Source: Methylobacter marinus A45
GTDB lineage: Bacteria > Pseudomonadota > Gammaproteobacteria > Methylococcales > Methylomonadaceae
Assembly (NCBI RefSeq): GCF_000383855.1
Contig: NZ_KB912877.1
Location: 4,917,091-4,981,090 of the forward strand
DNA length: 64,000 nucleotides
Direction: 5' to 3'
This document shows, piece after piece, positions 8,678-18,087 of the stretch (position 1 is its first letter; every line of letters begins with the position of its first letter). Both the position numbers and the translations under genes were made by a program. The notes beneath the pieces were generated by a model that saw nothing but the letters and a program-made list of their open reading frames with translations, did not search any database and was not told where the DNA came from.

Positions 8678-8754
8678 TGGTGGCGATGGGTGGGATCGAA
8701 CCACCGACCTTGGGGTTATGAATCCCACGCTCTAACCGGCTGAGCTACATCGCC
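8678..8754 (-). tRNA. tRNA-Met (CAT), copy 2
   Basis: An exact duplicate of the tRNA at 8525-8601, including the A-C mismatch in the anticodon stem and the flank TTCGGACAGGTCTTTA on the 5' side. This points to a recent tandem duplication of the whole unit. As transcribed, this is the upstream copy. Confidence 0.93.
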
Positions 8755-8807
8755 TTCGGACAGGTCTTTACAAAGAACGGGCATTTTAAATACCCGCTCA
8801 GGTTTTG

Positions 8808-9899
8808 TCAAACGTTGAATCTGAAATGGATCACATCGCCATCCTTAACAATGTAGTCCTTGCCTTCAAGACGCCATTTTCCGGCATCCTTGGCGCCCTG
8901 TTCGCCTTTATGGGCGATGAAGTCCTCGTAGGCAATCACTTCGGCGCGAATAAAGCCTCTTTCGAAATCCGAATGGATGACGCCGGCGGCCTGAGGCGCG
9001 GTCGCGCCCGTCGGAATGGTCCAGGCCCGGACTTCCTTTACGCCGGCGGTAAAATAGGTGGACAGATTCAGCAATGCGTAGCCGGCCCTGACGACACGGT
9101 TCAACCCCGGCTCTTCCAGACCCAGATCATCGAGGAATTCTTTCTTTTCGTCATCATCCAGCTGGGCGATTTCCGCCTCTATCGCGGCGCAAATCGGTAC
9201 GACCACAGCTCCTTCCTTATCGGCAAACTCCCTGACCCTGTCCAGCAGGGGATTGTCCTCGAAGCCGTCATCCTGGACATTGGCGATGTACATGGTGGGC
9301 TTGATCGTCAGCAAGCACAAGTCTTTTATCAGCGCTTTTTCATCATCGCTTAATCCCATGGCCCGCACGGGCTCACCGGTGTCCAGATGCGTCGCGACTT
9401 TTTCCAGCACTTGTTTTTTCGCCTGTTCTTCCTTGTTGCCTGATTTGGCGGCTTTCGATACGCGCTGTAACGCCCGTTCTATCGTGGCCATATCAGCCAG
9501 CGCCAATTCCGTGTTAATGACTTCTATGTCTGAAACGGGATCGATCTTGCCGGCCACGTGGACGACGTTTTCATCATGAAAACAGCGCACAACATGAGCT
9601 ATTGCGTCGGTTTCACGTATATTGCCCAGGAACTGGTTGCCCAAGCCCTCGCCTTTCGATGCGCCCGCAACCAGGCCCGCGATATCCACAAATTCGATGG
9701 TCGTAGGCAGCGTGCGCTCGGGTTTTACAATTTCCGCCAGCTTTTCCATTCTATTGTCGGGTACGGGAACAACGCCCACGTTAGGATCGATCGTACAGAA
9801 TGGATAATTTTCGGCGGCGATCTTCGCCCGGGTTAATGCGTTAAACAGGGTTGATTTTCCAACATTGGGCAAACCAACGATTCCGCAATACAATGCCAT
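8808..9899 (-). CDS. ychF: Redox-regulated ATPase/GTPase YchF
   Basis: A ribosome-associated P-loop NTPase of the Obg/YchF family that prefers ATP. At 363 aa it has the standard length. The P-loop GLPNVGKST is near the N-terminus, then the switch segment [10 protein letters not shown] and DIAGLV. A coiled-coil insertion (about 130-200) and a C-terminal TGS domain ([32 protein letters not shown]) follow. Immediately downstream are the tRNA-Met genes on the same strand. Confidence 0.98.
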   Translation of the reverse strand: MALYCGIVGLPNVGKSTLFNALTRAKIAAENYPFCTIDPNVGVVPVPDNRMEKLAEIVKPERTLPTTIEFVDIAGLVAGASKGEGLGNQFLGNIRETDAIAHVVRCFHDENVVHVAGKIDPVSDIEVINTELALADMATIERALQRVSKAAKSGNKEEQAKKQVLEKVATHLDTGEPVRAMGLSDDEKALIKDLCLLTIKPTMYIANVQDDGFEDNPLLDRVREFADKEGAVVVPICAAIEAEIAQLDDDEKKEFLDDLGLEEPGLNRVVRAGYALLNLSTYFTAGVKEVRAWTIPTGATAPQAAGVIHSDFERGFIRAEVIAYEDFIAHKGEQGAKDAGKWRLEGKDYIVKDGDVIHFRFNV

Positions 9900-10000
9900 A
9901 GGGTTCTCTTAAATAGAATTTGATACAAGAAGGAGTACAGCGAGAGGTTCAAGCTGAAACAAACGGACAATTATACAATTTATCGCTTTAATCCAAAAAA

Positions 10001-11167
10001 CTATTTATTGCCCTGTCCTGCTTCGGTAAACAGCACTATTCTGTTTCTACCGGCCGCTTTCGCGGCATACAGGGCTTTGTCCGCGTAATGGATTAACAGG
10101 TCGATATTCAGGTCGTCTTGGTTCAGGTGCTCTTCGGCCAGGCAATAGAGCCCGATGCTGGCGGTTATCCGCACTGGCTGCTGCTTGCACAGACAACGCA
10201 GCGATTCGATTTTTTTCCTGATCCGCTCGGCGAACAATTGACCTTTGCTGTCATTCATATTGGTAAATACCATGACAAATTCCTCACCACCGAAACGCGC
10301 CAGAATATCCGACTCACGAATTTCCTCTTTGATGGCCCGCGAAACATCTTTCAGAACAGTATCGCCAAACCCATGGCCGTAAACATCATTAATTTCCTTG
10401 AAATGATCGAGATCCAAAACCATCAGGCAAAGCGCCTGACGCTGGCTCCTTGAGCGGGCCAGCGCCGTTTCGATTTGCGCGTAAAAATAGCGGCGGTTGT
10501 ATAGCCCGGTCAATTCATCGCGCATGGACATGTTTTCATGGTGTTCCTTTAGCAACCTGACATCTTCCAGAGCCCTTTCCAGATGCCGGGTCCGGACAGC
10601 AATCTGTTCCTCCATGCGTTGCAGTAACCGATAGTTGGCAATCAGTTCACCCATCATGTTCTTATAAATATGCAGAAGCCGGATATGCCATTCCGAGAAA
10701 TAATTGACTTCGGGATGGGAGATGTTCAGGACCCCTACCAATTCACCGGCGGCAAAAATAGGCCCGCTGATGACGGATCCCGGCGACACGTCTTCGGCCT
10801 GCTGAAAAAATCGCTTATCTTCCTTGCAATTCATGCATTGTTGCAATTCGCCGGTTTTCGCCGCCTGGCCGATGATACCCTGGCCCATTTTGAATTTTAA
10901 CGGCGCTCGTGCCGTTCTTTCCGCGCCGGAATATTCCTTGCTGCTGATGCCGGTCAGGTTCACCAGGCATTGTTCTTCATCGAGAATGAAAAACGAGCAA
11001 CGCTCCATGTCCTGGTTACAGATCAGGATGGATAACGCTTTGAAAATGAGTTCTTTTTCGCTAGCGGCCTGACTGTTTAATTCTGAAAGCCCCCTGATGG
11101 CGGATAACGAGTTCAATAAATCAATAATCACATCCGATACACTGAATTGCCCCTGGGCTTGTCTCAT
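10001..11167 (-). CDS. GAF-GGDEF diguanylate cyclase
   Basis: A 388-aa cytoplasmic c-di-GMP synthase. An N-terminal GAF domain (about 25-170) holds CMNCKEDKRFFQ, typical of the 'signal-induced' GAF family. A helical linker (about 180-215) leads to a GGDEF domain with intact GGEEF (RFGGEEFVMVF) and the DxDHFKEINDVYGH motif. Its start is only 3 bases after the stop of the HDOD gene, so it is the last gene of the run that begins at sdhC. Confidence 0.93.
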   Translation of the reverse strand: MRQAQGQFSVSDVIIDLLNSLSAIRGLSELNSQAASEKELIFKALSILICNQDMERCSFFILDEEQCLVNLTGISSKEYSGAERTARAPLKFKMGQGIIGQAAKTGELQQCMNCKEDKRFFQQAEDVSPGSVISGPIFAAGELVGVLNISHPEVNYFSEWHIRLLHIYKNMMGELIANYRLLQRMEEQIAVRTRHLERALEDVRLLKEHHENMSMRDELTGLYNRRYFYAQIETALARSRSQRQALCLMVLDLDHFKEINDVYGHGFGDTVLKDVSRAIKEEIRESDILARFGGEEFVMVFTNMNDSKGQLFAERIRKKIESLRCLCKQQPVRITASIGLYCLAEEHLNQDDLNIDLLIHYADKALYAAKAAGRNRIVLFTEAGQGNK

Positions 11168-11170
11168 TTA

Positions 11171-12033
11171 TTATTTTCCTGCGATTGCTAGCGCTGCTGT
11201 ATAAATATTGTTTTTTGCCGCGAGAAGATCATCAATAACCGATTGCGCCCGGGCCGCGGAAACCCCGAACGCTTCGAGCCGCTTGACGAATAAAGGCAAT
11301 TCGTCCTGTTGGCCGGACAGCATTTTCTTGGCTGTCGCGAAACATACCGCCAATAAGTCGATCATTCGCCTTTCACTCCCGGTGTAGTCGGTGTTTTTAA
11401 ACTCCCTTAAAGTAACCGAATAGATGCGCGGCAAATGCCAATGAGCCAGCAGCACGCTTCCGAGCTCATACTGATGCTCCCCCATGGCGGCCAGCATTTC
11501 CCGGGAGACCGAACTGCCGTTTGTATTGGCACTCAGTAAAACCTGGTTTAACTCTTCAGGCCACATATAAACCGCGGTAATCAGCCCGATATTAAGCAAT
11601 AAGCCGGCTGTATAGGCCGTGGAGGGCGTCAGATCTCATCGGAACTCAGCTGACTGAATTGCTGAGCCAATATCGCGGTCAACAAGGCATCCATCCAGAA
11701 ACGCTCACTGTCAAACTGACTGCATTTCTGGGTGTTCAATTCCAGATTCAAAACCACACCAACCGTAAGGCATTTAACCAGATTAAACCCGAGGACGCGT
11801 ATAATTGCAAATTTGAGATCGTTGACCTTGCCCGCATGGCCGAAATAAGCTGAATTGGCCAACCCTATCAGCCGGCCGACAAGCACCGGCGAAGTCGAAA
11901 GCACGGTTGCAAGCTCATCAATACTGATATCGGGATCGTTGACCGCCTGCAGGATTTTAATGCCGTCAACCGAAAGTGTGGGAAGATTTTTTATTCTTGA
12001 AACCTTCAGATTAATTTCATCCGCAACTGTCAT
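11171..12033 (-). pseudogene. HDOD-domain signalling protein, interrupted by a -1 frameshift
   Basis: Two adjacent reading frames encode the halves of one HDOD protein. The first (12033-11629) has the HDOD start PTLSVDGIKILQAVNDPDIS and stops after SQLSSDEI. The second, entered by a one-base shift near 11636-11640, continues DLTPSTAYTAGLLLNIG, the typical HDOD 'AGLLxxIG' core, and runs to 11171. One missing base in GATGAGATCTGA explains the break, either a real mutation or a sequencing error. Restored length is about 287 aa. HDOD proteins are non-catalytic HD relatives that act in signalling. It starts 4 bases after ygfX and is followed by the GGDEF gene. Confidence 0.85.
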
Positions 12034-12037
12034 ATTT

Positions 12038-12463
12038 TCACCTTGTTATGACGGTGGTTCTCAACTTCACGATAAGACGCCGATAATCATCTTCTAATAA
12101 AGCATCACTTAAAACAATAATAGTCTTTTTGCCTTGATCCTGCCTTGTGACATGCAGAAATATCGCGTACAGGGTAATCACCGTTGAATTTAAAATCCGG
12201 ACCGGTTCGAAGTCCTGGCCCTCCGAGATTTCCCAGCCCGCTGCCTCAGTGAATTTGATTGTCGGCCGCGTGTCAGTCAAACGCTTGACGGCAACCCACA
12301 GATGCAGGCAAATGCCGGTCAACAAACTGACCTTGATGACTGGCGGCAAGGCATTGGCCAGACAGGCGCCCATCGCAAGCACGTGCATGGATATCAGCAC
12401 TCGTTTTAAACGCCCGGAATGCTTAAGCGTCAGTAGCAGAGAGGGCTCGTATTTTTTTGACAA
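12038..12463 (-). CDS. ygfX: YgfX (CptA)-family membrane protein
   Basis: A 141-aa small inner-membrane protein. Two close transmembrane segments (about 20-60, VLISMHVLAMGACLANALPP and IKVSLLTGICLHLWVA) precede a cytoplasmic beta-rich tail, the YgfX layout. In E. coli ygfX sits next to sdhE and has been described as a toxin-like partner affecting cytoskeletal proteins. Here it directly follows sdhE and overlaps it by about 40 bases if the first ATG is used; a later start is possible. Confidence 0.8.
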   Translation of the reverse strand: MSKKYEPSLLLTLKHSGRLKRVLISMHVLAMGACLANALPPVIKVSLLTGICLHLWVAVKRLTDTRPTIKFTEAAGWEISEGQDFEPVRILNSTVITLYAIFLHVTRQDQGKKTIIVLSDALLEDDYRRLIVKLRTTVITR

Positions 12464-12671
12464 GCGTGGCCATTCCTTTTGCCTCAGGCAATTGTTCGCC
12501 CACCAGAAACGTTAACAGCTCCGCATCGCTGTAATTCAGCAATGCCTGAAACAGCGTTTGTTCATCCTGTCCCGCCGTTAAATAGACGCGGTCCAGATAG
12601 CGCCCGAGCATGATATCCAGCTCTAGTGTTCCGCGCCGGCAGAGCCATTTCAGTTTTTCCCGATGAATCAT
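12423..12671 (-). CDS. sdhE: FAD assembly factor SdhE
   Basis: An 82-aa protein of the SdhE/YgfY/CptB family that promotes covalent FAD attachment to SdhA. The family signature RRGTLELDIMLGRYLD is at residues 12-27, including the RGxxE motif, and the acidic C-terminal half is typical. It sits directly behind sdhB with stop and start overlapping (TGATG), so assembly factor and enzyme are co-translated. Confidence 0.95.
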   Translation of the reverse strand: MIHREKLKWLCRRGTLELDIMLGRYLDRVYLTAGQDEQTLFQALLNYSDAELLTFLVGEQLPEAKGMATLVKKIRALSATDA

Positions 12672-13456
12672 CAGCCTTGTTGACGGATTAACAGCATTTT
12701 TTTAATTTCAGCGATCGCTTTGGCAGGGTTCAGGTTTTTAGGACAGGTATCGGTACAATTCATGATGGTATGGCAGCGATACAGCTTAAAGGGATCTTCC
12801 AGATCATCCAGTCGTTCCCCCGCGTTTTCATCGCGACTATCCGCCAGCCAGCGGTAGGCCTGCAGTAAAACCGCCGGCCCGAGAAAGCGGTCGCTGTTCC
12901 ACCAGTAACTCGGGCAACTGGTTGAGCAGCAGGCACACAGAATGCATTCATAATAGCCATCGAGTTTTTGGCGGTCCTCTTTGCTCTGCAACCGCTCCAT
13001 GTCGGCCGGCGCGGGCGTTTGCGTTTCGATCCATGGTTTGATCGAGGCATATTGAGCAAAAAAATGACTCATATCGCCGACCAGATCCTTTATCACCTCC
13101 AGATGGGGCAGCGGGAAAATTTTTATCGTGCCCGGATAATCTTCAATGGCATTAATACAGGCCAGCGTATTCTTGCCGTTGATGTTCATCGCGCACGAGC
13201 CGCAGATGCCTTCCCGGCACGAACGCCTGAAGGTCAAGGTGCTGTCGATGTCGTTTTTGATCTTGATAATCGCATCGAGCACCATGGGGCCGCAATCATC
13301 GAGATCGATTTCATAGGTATCGATCCTGGGGTTTTCCCCCGATTCGGGATCCCATCGGTAAACCTGAAATTGTTTGATGTGCCTGGCGTGCTCGGGCGCT
13401 GAAAAAAAGTTGCCTTTCTTAAGCACTGAATTTTTAGGCAAGGCAAATTCGACCAT
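12671..13456 (-). CDS. sdhB: Succinate dehydrogenase iron-sulfur subunit
   Basis: This subunit carries electrons from FAD in SdhA to quinone through three Fe-S clusters. The plant-type [2Fe-2S] ligands are in [21 protein letters not shown]. The [4Fe-4S] and [3Fe-4S] ligands are in [12 protein letters not shown] and CTDTCP. At 261 aa it is slightly longer than E. coli SdhB (238 aa). The start overlaps the sdhA stop by one base. Confidence 0.98.
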   Translation of the reverse strand: MVEFALPKNSVLKKGNFFSAPEHARHIKQFQVYRWDPESGENPRIDTYEIDLDDCGPMVLDAIIKIKNDIDSTLTFRRSCREGICGSCAMNINGKNTLACINAIEDYPGTIKIFPLPHLEVIKDLVGDMSHFFAQYASIKPWIETQTPAPADMERLQSKEDRQKLDGYYECILCACCSTSCPSYWWNSDRFLGPAVLLQAYRWLADSRDENAGERLDDLEDPFKLYRCHTIMNCTDTCPKNLNPAKAIAEIKKMLLIRQQG

Positions 13457-15240
13457 TAGTAAACCCTCTTTTTAGGTGGAATGGCTTCAACTTCATCCGT
13501 CAAGGTATACAGATGCACGGGCCGGTAATCGATTTTAATCCGGCCTTTATCCAGCCAGAGCAGCGAATGCTTCAACCAGTTTTGGTCATCGCGCTCGGGA
13601 TAATCTTCCCGGGCGTGCCCGCCTCGGCTTTCCGTTCTGTTCGCCGCGCCGATTATCGTCACCATCGCCAGACTTAGCAGATTGTCCAGTTCCAGTGTTT
13701 CCACCAGATCCGTATTCCAGATCAAGGATTGATCCTTGACCATGATATCGCCAAACGAATCGCTGACTTGCTTTAGTTTTTCAATGCCTTCATTAAGCAC
13801 GGGACCGGTTCTGAAAACCGAGGCATGCGCCTGCATGGTTTTCTGCATATTTAAACGCACATCGGCCGTTTTTAACGTGCCTTTACCGTGCCGGATTCGG
13901 TCGAAGCGCGCGATCGCCTGATCGCAGGCGCCCTGTTTCAAGGGGACGTGCGGCGTTCCCGGCTCGATCAATTCGGCGCAGCGGATGGCTGCCGAGCGAC
14001 CGAAAACGATCAGATCGAGCAATGAATTCGAACCCAGCCTGTTAGCACCGTGCACCGACACGCAGGCCGCCTCGCCGACCGCCATCAATCCCGGCACCAC
14101 GGCTTCGGCATCATCGCCGTTCTTGGTGATCACCTCGGCCTTGTAATTAGTCGGAATGCCGCCCATGTTGTAATGTACGGTCGGCAAAATCGGAATCGGT
14201 TCTTTGGTGACGTCGACACCGGCAAAAATCCGGGCCGTTTCGGATATGCCGGGCAGGCGTTCCTTGATGATGGCCGGATCCAGATGTTCGAGATGCAGAT
14301 AAGCATGGTCTCGGTCCTTGCCTACGCCCCGTCCTTCCCTGATTTCCAGGGTAATGGCACGGCTGACGACATCGCGGGAGGCCAGATCCTTGGCATTGGG
14401 CGCATAACGCTCCATAAACCGCTCGCCTTCCGAATTGGTCAGATAGCCGCCCTCGCCTCTAACGCCTTCGGTGATCAGACAGCCCGCGCCGTAAATGCCG
14501 GTCGGGTGAAACTGCACGAACTCCATGTCCTGCAGCGGCAGACCGGCCCGCAGCACCATCGCGCTGCCGTCGCCGGTCACGGTATGGGCGGACGTGCAGG
14601 AGAAAAAGCAGCGCCCATAGCCGCCCGTGGCCAGCACGGTCATATGCGCCCGGAACAGATGCAGGTTGCCGTCTTCCAGGTTCCAGGCCAGCACGCCTTT
14701 GCAGACGCCGTCTTCCATGATCAGATCGAGAGCGATATATTCGACAAAAAACTCGGCCTGATGCTTGAGCGATTGCTGATACAGGGTATGCAGGATGGCG
14801 TGCCCGGTCAGGTCGGCGGCGGCGCATGTGCGCTGGGCCGTGCCTTCGCCGAAATGCGTGGTCATGCCGCCGAAGGCGCGCTGGTAAATTCTGCCGTCCG
14901 GCGTTCTTGAAAACGGCACGCCGTAATGCTCCAATTCCAGGATGGCCGGAATGGCCTCGCGGCACATGTATTCGATGGCATCCTGATCGCCGAGCCAGTC
15001 GGAGCCTTTGACGGTATCGTACATATGCCAGCGCCAGTCGTCCTCGCCCATATTGCCCAGGGCCGCGCTGATGCCGCCCTGCGCGGCGACGGTGTGGCTG
15101 CGGGTCGGGAAAACCTTGCTGATGCAGGCCGTCTTCAAGCCCTTCTCAGCCATGCCCAGCGTGGCGCGCAAACCGGCACCCCCAGCGCCGACGACCAGGG
15201 TGTCGTAGCGATGCTCAATCATTTTATAATTATTCGACAT
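13456..15240 (-). CDS. sdhA: Succinate dehydrogenase flavoprotein subunit
   Basis: This is the catalytic subunit of complex II, oxidising succinate to fumarate. The 594-aa protein starts with the FAD Rossmann motif ([11 protein letters not shown]). It has the covalent FAD histidine in SHTVAAQGG and the substrate-site segment [15 protein letters not shown]. The C-terminal fumarate-reductase domain ends with the conserved region [18 protein letters not shown]. It follows sdhD by 3 bases. Confidence 0.98.
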   Translation of the reverse strand: MSNNYKMIEHRYDTLVVGAGGAGLRATLGMAEKGLKTACISKVFPTRSHTVAAQGGISAALGNMGEDDWRWHMYDTVKGSDWLGDQDAIEYMCREAIPAILELEHYGVPFSRTPDGRIYQRAFGGMTTHFGEGTAQRTCAAADLTGHAILHTLYQQSLKHQAEFFVEYIALDLIMEDGVCKGVLAWNLEDGNLHLFRAHMTVLATGGYGRCFFSCTSAHTVTGDGSAMVLRAGLPLQDMEFVQFHPTGIYGAGCLITEGVRGEGGYLTNSEGERFMERYAPNAKDLASRDVVSRAITLEIREGRGVGKDRDHAYLHLEHLDPAIIKERLPGISETARIFAGVDVTKEPIPILPTVHYNMGGIPTNYKAEVITKNGDDAEAVVPGLMAVGEAACVSVHGANRLGSNSLLDLIVFGRSAAIRCAELIEPGTPHVPLKQGACDQAIARFDRIRHGKGTLKTADVRLNMQKTMQAHASVFRTGPVLNEGIEKLKQVSDSFGDIMVKDQSLIWNTDLVETLELDNLLSLAMVTIIGAANRTESRGGHAREDYPERDDQNWLKHSLLWLDKGRIKIDYRPVHLYTLTDEVEAIPPKKRVY

Positions 15241-15243
15241 GCT

Positions 15244-15624
15244 TTATACCATTCCCCTTATTGCAAGGATTGCCAAGACAGCGGCCAGCGCCAGAAGAAA
15301 AAATGCCAGTTTGACGACCCATACGGAAACAATCTTCAGCCATTCGGTATGCACGTAATCTTCTATGACTACTTGCAATCCCAGGCCGGCATGATAAAAA
15401 ACGGCGATAATCCAGGCGACCATGAGCACGCCGTTTAAAGGCTCGGACAGCCACTCCACCGTCTGTGCATGAGGTGATCTCAGTAACTGGCCGATAAACG
15501 CCAGCCACCATAGCGACAAAGGAATAAGAGCGACAGCCGTGACTCTCTGCATCCACCAATGAACGGTTCCCGTTTTTGCGGACCCGAGGCCGCGGGCCTT
15601 GGCAATCGGTGTGCGGTACTCCAT
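15244..15624 (-). CDS. sdhD: Succinate dehydrogenase membrane anchor subunit SdhD
   Basis: A 126-aa hydrophobic anchor with three predicted transmembrane helices (about 27-47, 60-85 and 100-125). The segment HAGLGLQVVIEDYVH contains the likely heme b histidine and the quinone-site residues. Its place between sdhC and sdhA is as in E. coli sdhCDAB. Confidence 0.93.
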   Translation of the reverse strand: MEYRTPIAKARGLGSAKTGTVHWWMQRVTAVALIPLSLWWLAFIGQLLRSPHAQTVEWLSEPLNGVLMVAWIIAVFYHAGLGLQVVIEDYVHTEWLKIVSVWVVKLAFFLLALAAVLAILAIRGMV

Positions 15625-15636
15625 AACACCTCCAGG

Positions 15637-16017
15637 TTAAATTAAGAAAAAACTGATAACAGTCAGTATGACCGCCGCGATCAACTCGATATAGATATTC
15701 CTGTCCATGTGCTCCCGCTCGAACCCGCTGCCCGCATCCCAGATCAGATGGCGGACGCCGTGGCATAAATGAAAGAACAAGGCAAAAATGAAAAGCCATA
15801 GCACTAAAGTGCCCAGGGCATGGTGAAGGATATTCTGCATCACGGCATAGGCCTCAGCCCCTGAAGCGAGGGCCAGCAGACTGCCGGCAAACAGCAGTAG
15901 CCCTATCGACAATATGACCCCGGTAATGCGGTGAGCGATGGAGGCAACTGCATTTAAAGGCAACTTGTAAACTTGCAGATGAGGTGAAAGAGGTCTGTTA
16001 CTTTTCTGTTGGTCCAT
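15637..16017 (-). CDS. sdhC: Succinate dehydrogenase cytochrome b556 subunit SdhC
   Basis: A 126-aa membrane anchor with three transmembrane helices. RPLSPHLQVYKLPLNAVASIAHRITG holds the conserved serine and arginine of the quinone site. HLCHGVRHLIWD carries the heme ligand histidine. It is the first gene of the sdhCDAB-sdhE-ygfX run. The 177-bp gap to the divergent ygfZ gene must hold promoters for both; I see no standout operator there. Confidence 0.95.
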   Translation of the reverse strand: MDQQKSNRPLSPHLQVYKLPLNAVASIAHRITGVILSIGLLLFAGSLLALASGAEAYAVMQNILHHALGTLVLWLFIFALFFHLCHGVRHLIWDAGSGFEREHMDRNIYIELIAAVILTVISFFLI

Positions 16018-16194
16018 AACACGTCACAATTAAGCCATAGTGAGGGTTGATAATACCTTGTCATCGCTCGCTAAGCCAATACAAAATAATACCTATTTCA
16101 ATCGTGACAGCCTGTTGAACCGGCTGATTTATTGTCTTTGTCTAAACCGCGCTATAATCGGCGCCCGCCCTCAAACCCTTAATTGATCGTATTT

Positions 16195-17193
16195 ATGAAC
16201 CCGAACTGGAAAACCTTTTTAAGCGCCGAACAGGCGGCATTCAACAATGATGGCGACATTGTTTTTCCCTCTATATCGTCCGACAGCGACAAACAAATTT
16301 TTGCCGTCTCCGACCTGGCGGTGCTGACCGTTACCGGAAAGGATGCGGCCAAATTCCTGCAGGGACAGATCACCTGCAATATCAGCGATATCAGCGAAAC
16401 CCAAAGCAGTCTAGGCGCCTTTTGCAATCCGAAAGGCCGGGTCATTACGACTTTTTTGCTGGTTAAAAAAGCCGACGCGTTCCTGTTGATTTTACCGGCG
16501 ACGCTACTGGAACCGGTTAAAAAACGGTTGCGGATGTATGTTCTGCGATCCGACGTACAGTTGACCGACAGCTCGAATGAATTATGCCTGATCGGCCTCG
16601 GCTATCCTGCCGGACAGACAAGCGGACCCGCCTTGCCGGAACCGTTATTCGCCACCGTCCAGCAAGATGCGGTCTTTATCAATCTTTCAACCAAACAAAA
16701 CCGCTGCCTGGTGATTTCGGAACCGGAAACGGCCCAGGCGCTTTGGCGGACCCGGGTCGGCACTCAAGGTTTTCAGCCTCAGGATTCGGCTCAATGGCGT
16801 TATCTCGACATCCTGTCAGGCTTGCCATGGCTGACTCCCGAAACCTCGGAAGAATTCATTCCGCAAATGCTCAATCTTGATAAATTGGGCGGCATCAGTT
16901 TTAACAAGGGCTGCTATACCGGCCAGGAAATCGTGGCCCGAACGCATTATCTGGGTAAAACCAAGCGGGAAATGTTTCTGGCCGAATGCGCCTCATCAGC
17001 CGCGCCCGAAGCCAATACCGCCATCATCGATAACAGTACCGGTACGGAGCAAAGCATCGGCACGGTTCTCATGGCGCAATCTTGGCAAAATGTTTGTAAA
17101 ATGCTCATCGTGCTGCAGGTGTCTGACACGAATGATTATCGCCTTGCGTTAAAAAACCGCGATCAGGACAAAGTTACATTATTAACGCTATAA
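16195..17193 (+). CDS. ygfZ: tRNA-modifying/Fe-S cluster protein YgfZ
   Basis: A folate-binding protein of the GcvT-like family needed for maturation or repair of certain Fe-S enzymes such as MiaB. The family signature KGCYTGQEIVAR, with the functional cysteine, is at about 235-250 of 332 aa, and the GcvT-like N-terminus has FLQGQITCNI. I chose ATG 16195 (MNPNWKTF) over an in-frame TTG at 16183. It is divergent from sdhC, a sensible neighbour for an Fe-S maturation factor. Confidence 0.95.
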   Translation: MNPNWKTFLSAEQAAFNNDGDIVFPSISSDSDKQIFAVSDLAVLTVTGKDAAKFLQGQITCNISDISETQSSLGAFCNPKGRVITTFLLVKKADAFLLILPATLLEPVKKRLRMYVLRSDVQLTDSSNELCLIGLGYPAGQTSGPALPEPLFATVQQDAVFINLSTKQNRCLVISEPETAQALWRTRVGTQGFQPQDSAQWRYLDILSGLPWLTPETSEEFIPQMLNLDKLGGISFNKGCYTGQEIVARTHYLGKTKREMFLAECASSAAPEANTAIIDNSTGTEQSIGTVLMAQSWQNVCKMLIVLQVSDTNDYRLALKNRDQDKVTLLTL

Positions 17194-17222
17194 TTCATCC
17201 CTTTAATAAAGGTTCACCACGC

Positions 17223-18065
17223 ATGCAATTTTCTACTGTTCAAGGTTTCCTCGATTATGTTCAGGAGGAACTTGATGCCAACCGTCTGGTTTTGCCTACA
17301 TTGCCCGAGATTGCTTTAAAAGTCAGAGATGCGGTTTCCCAAGGAGACGCATCAGCTCGGGAGCTGGCCGATATGATAGTCACCGACGCGGCACTTTCCG
17401 CACGCCTGATCCGCGTCGCCAACAGCCCTCTCTATCGCGGCGCCGTTGAAATCAACAATATCCAGATGGCTGTCGCCCGGCTGGGTAATTTAACCATACG
17501 GACATTGGTGACCAGCCTGGTCATGCAGCAGATGTTTTGCCCGACGACCCAGGTTCTGGAACATCATTTCCGCAAGACCTGGGAGGAAAGTGTCAACGTC
17601 TCGTCCATCAGTCGGGCGCTGACGATATTCGCGCCGCATCTCAATGCCGATGAGGCGATGCTGGCGGGCTTGATACATCAAATCGGCAAACTGCCTATCC
17701 TGATGCTGGTCGAGAACATCCCCCAATTTAGGGAAAGCCCGACACTGCTGGAAAAACTGCTGGAAAAGGCCCATCCTGCCGTCGGCAAAATGATCATGGA
17801 AAGCTGGAATTTTCCGCACGATTTAAAACCTGTAGCCTCGGAGTATGTCAACTTTCAATACGATTCAGGCCCTAAAGCGGATTATGTCGATATCGTGCAG
17901 GTCGCTTTCCTACAGAGCATCACGGGAACCGATCATCCGGCATGCCGGATTGATTACTCTACGGTTCCCGCTTTCGGCAAGCTCGGTCTTGCAACCGATG
18001 CTGAAATGCTGGAAATTGAAAGCATTTCAGATGAAATTGAATTAGCAAAGAGCATGCTTTCATAA
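17223..18065 (+). CDS. HDOD-domain signalling protein
   Basis: A 280-aa HDOD protein, intact, unlike the one at 11.2-12.0 kb. LPTLPEIALKVRDAVSQGDAS begins the domain. The segment RLIRVANSPLYRG and the core EAMLAGLIHQIGKLPILML are diagnostic. HDOD proteins lack the catalytic HD metal site and usually relay signals in motility or stress responses. The gene begins 30 bp after ygfZ on the same strand and 22 bp before ctaA. Confidence 0.92.
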   Translation: MQFSTVQGFLDYVQEELDANRLVLPTLPEIALKVRDAVSQGDASARELADMIVTDAALSARLIRVANSPLYRGAVEINNIQMAVARLGNLTIRTLVTSLVMQQMFCPTTQVLEHHFRKTWEESVNVSSISRALTIFAPHLNADEAMLAGLIHQIGKLPILMLVENIPQFRESPTLLEKLLEKAHPAVGKMIMESWNFPHDLKPVASEYVNFQYDSGPKADYVDIVQVAFLQSITGTDHPACRIDYSTVPAFGKLGLATDAEMLEIESISDEIELAKSMLS

Positions 18066-18087
18066 ACAGCTGTACCCTGATAGAACC

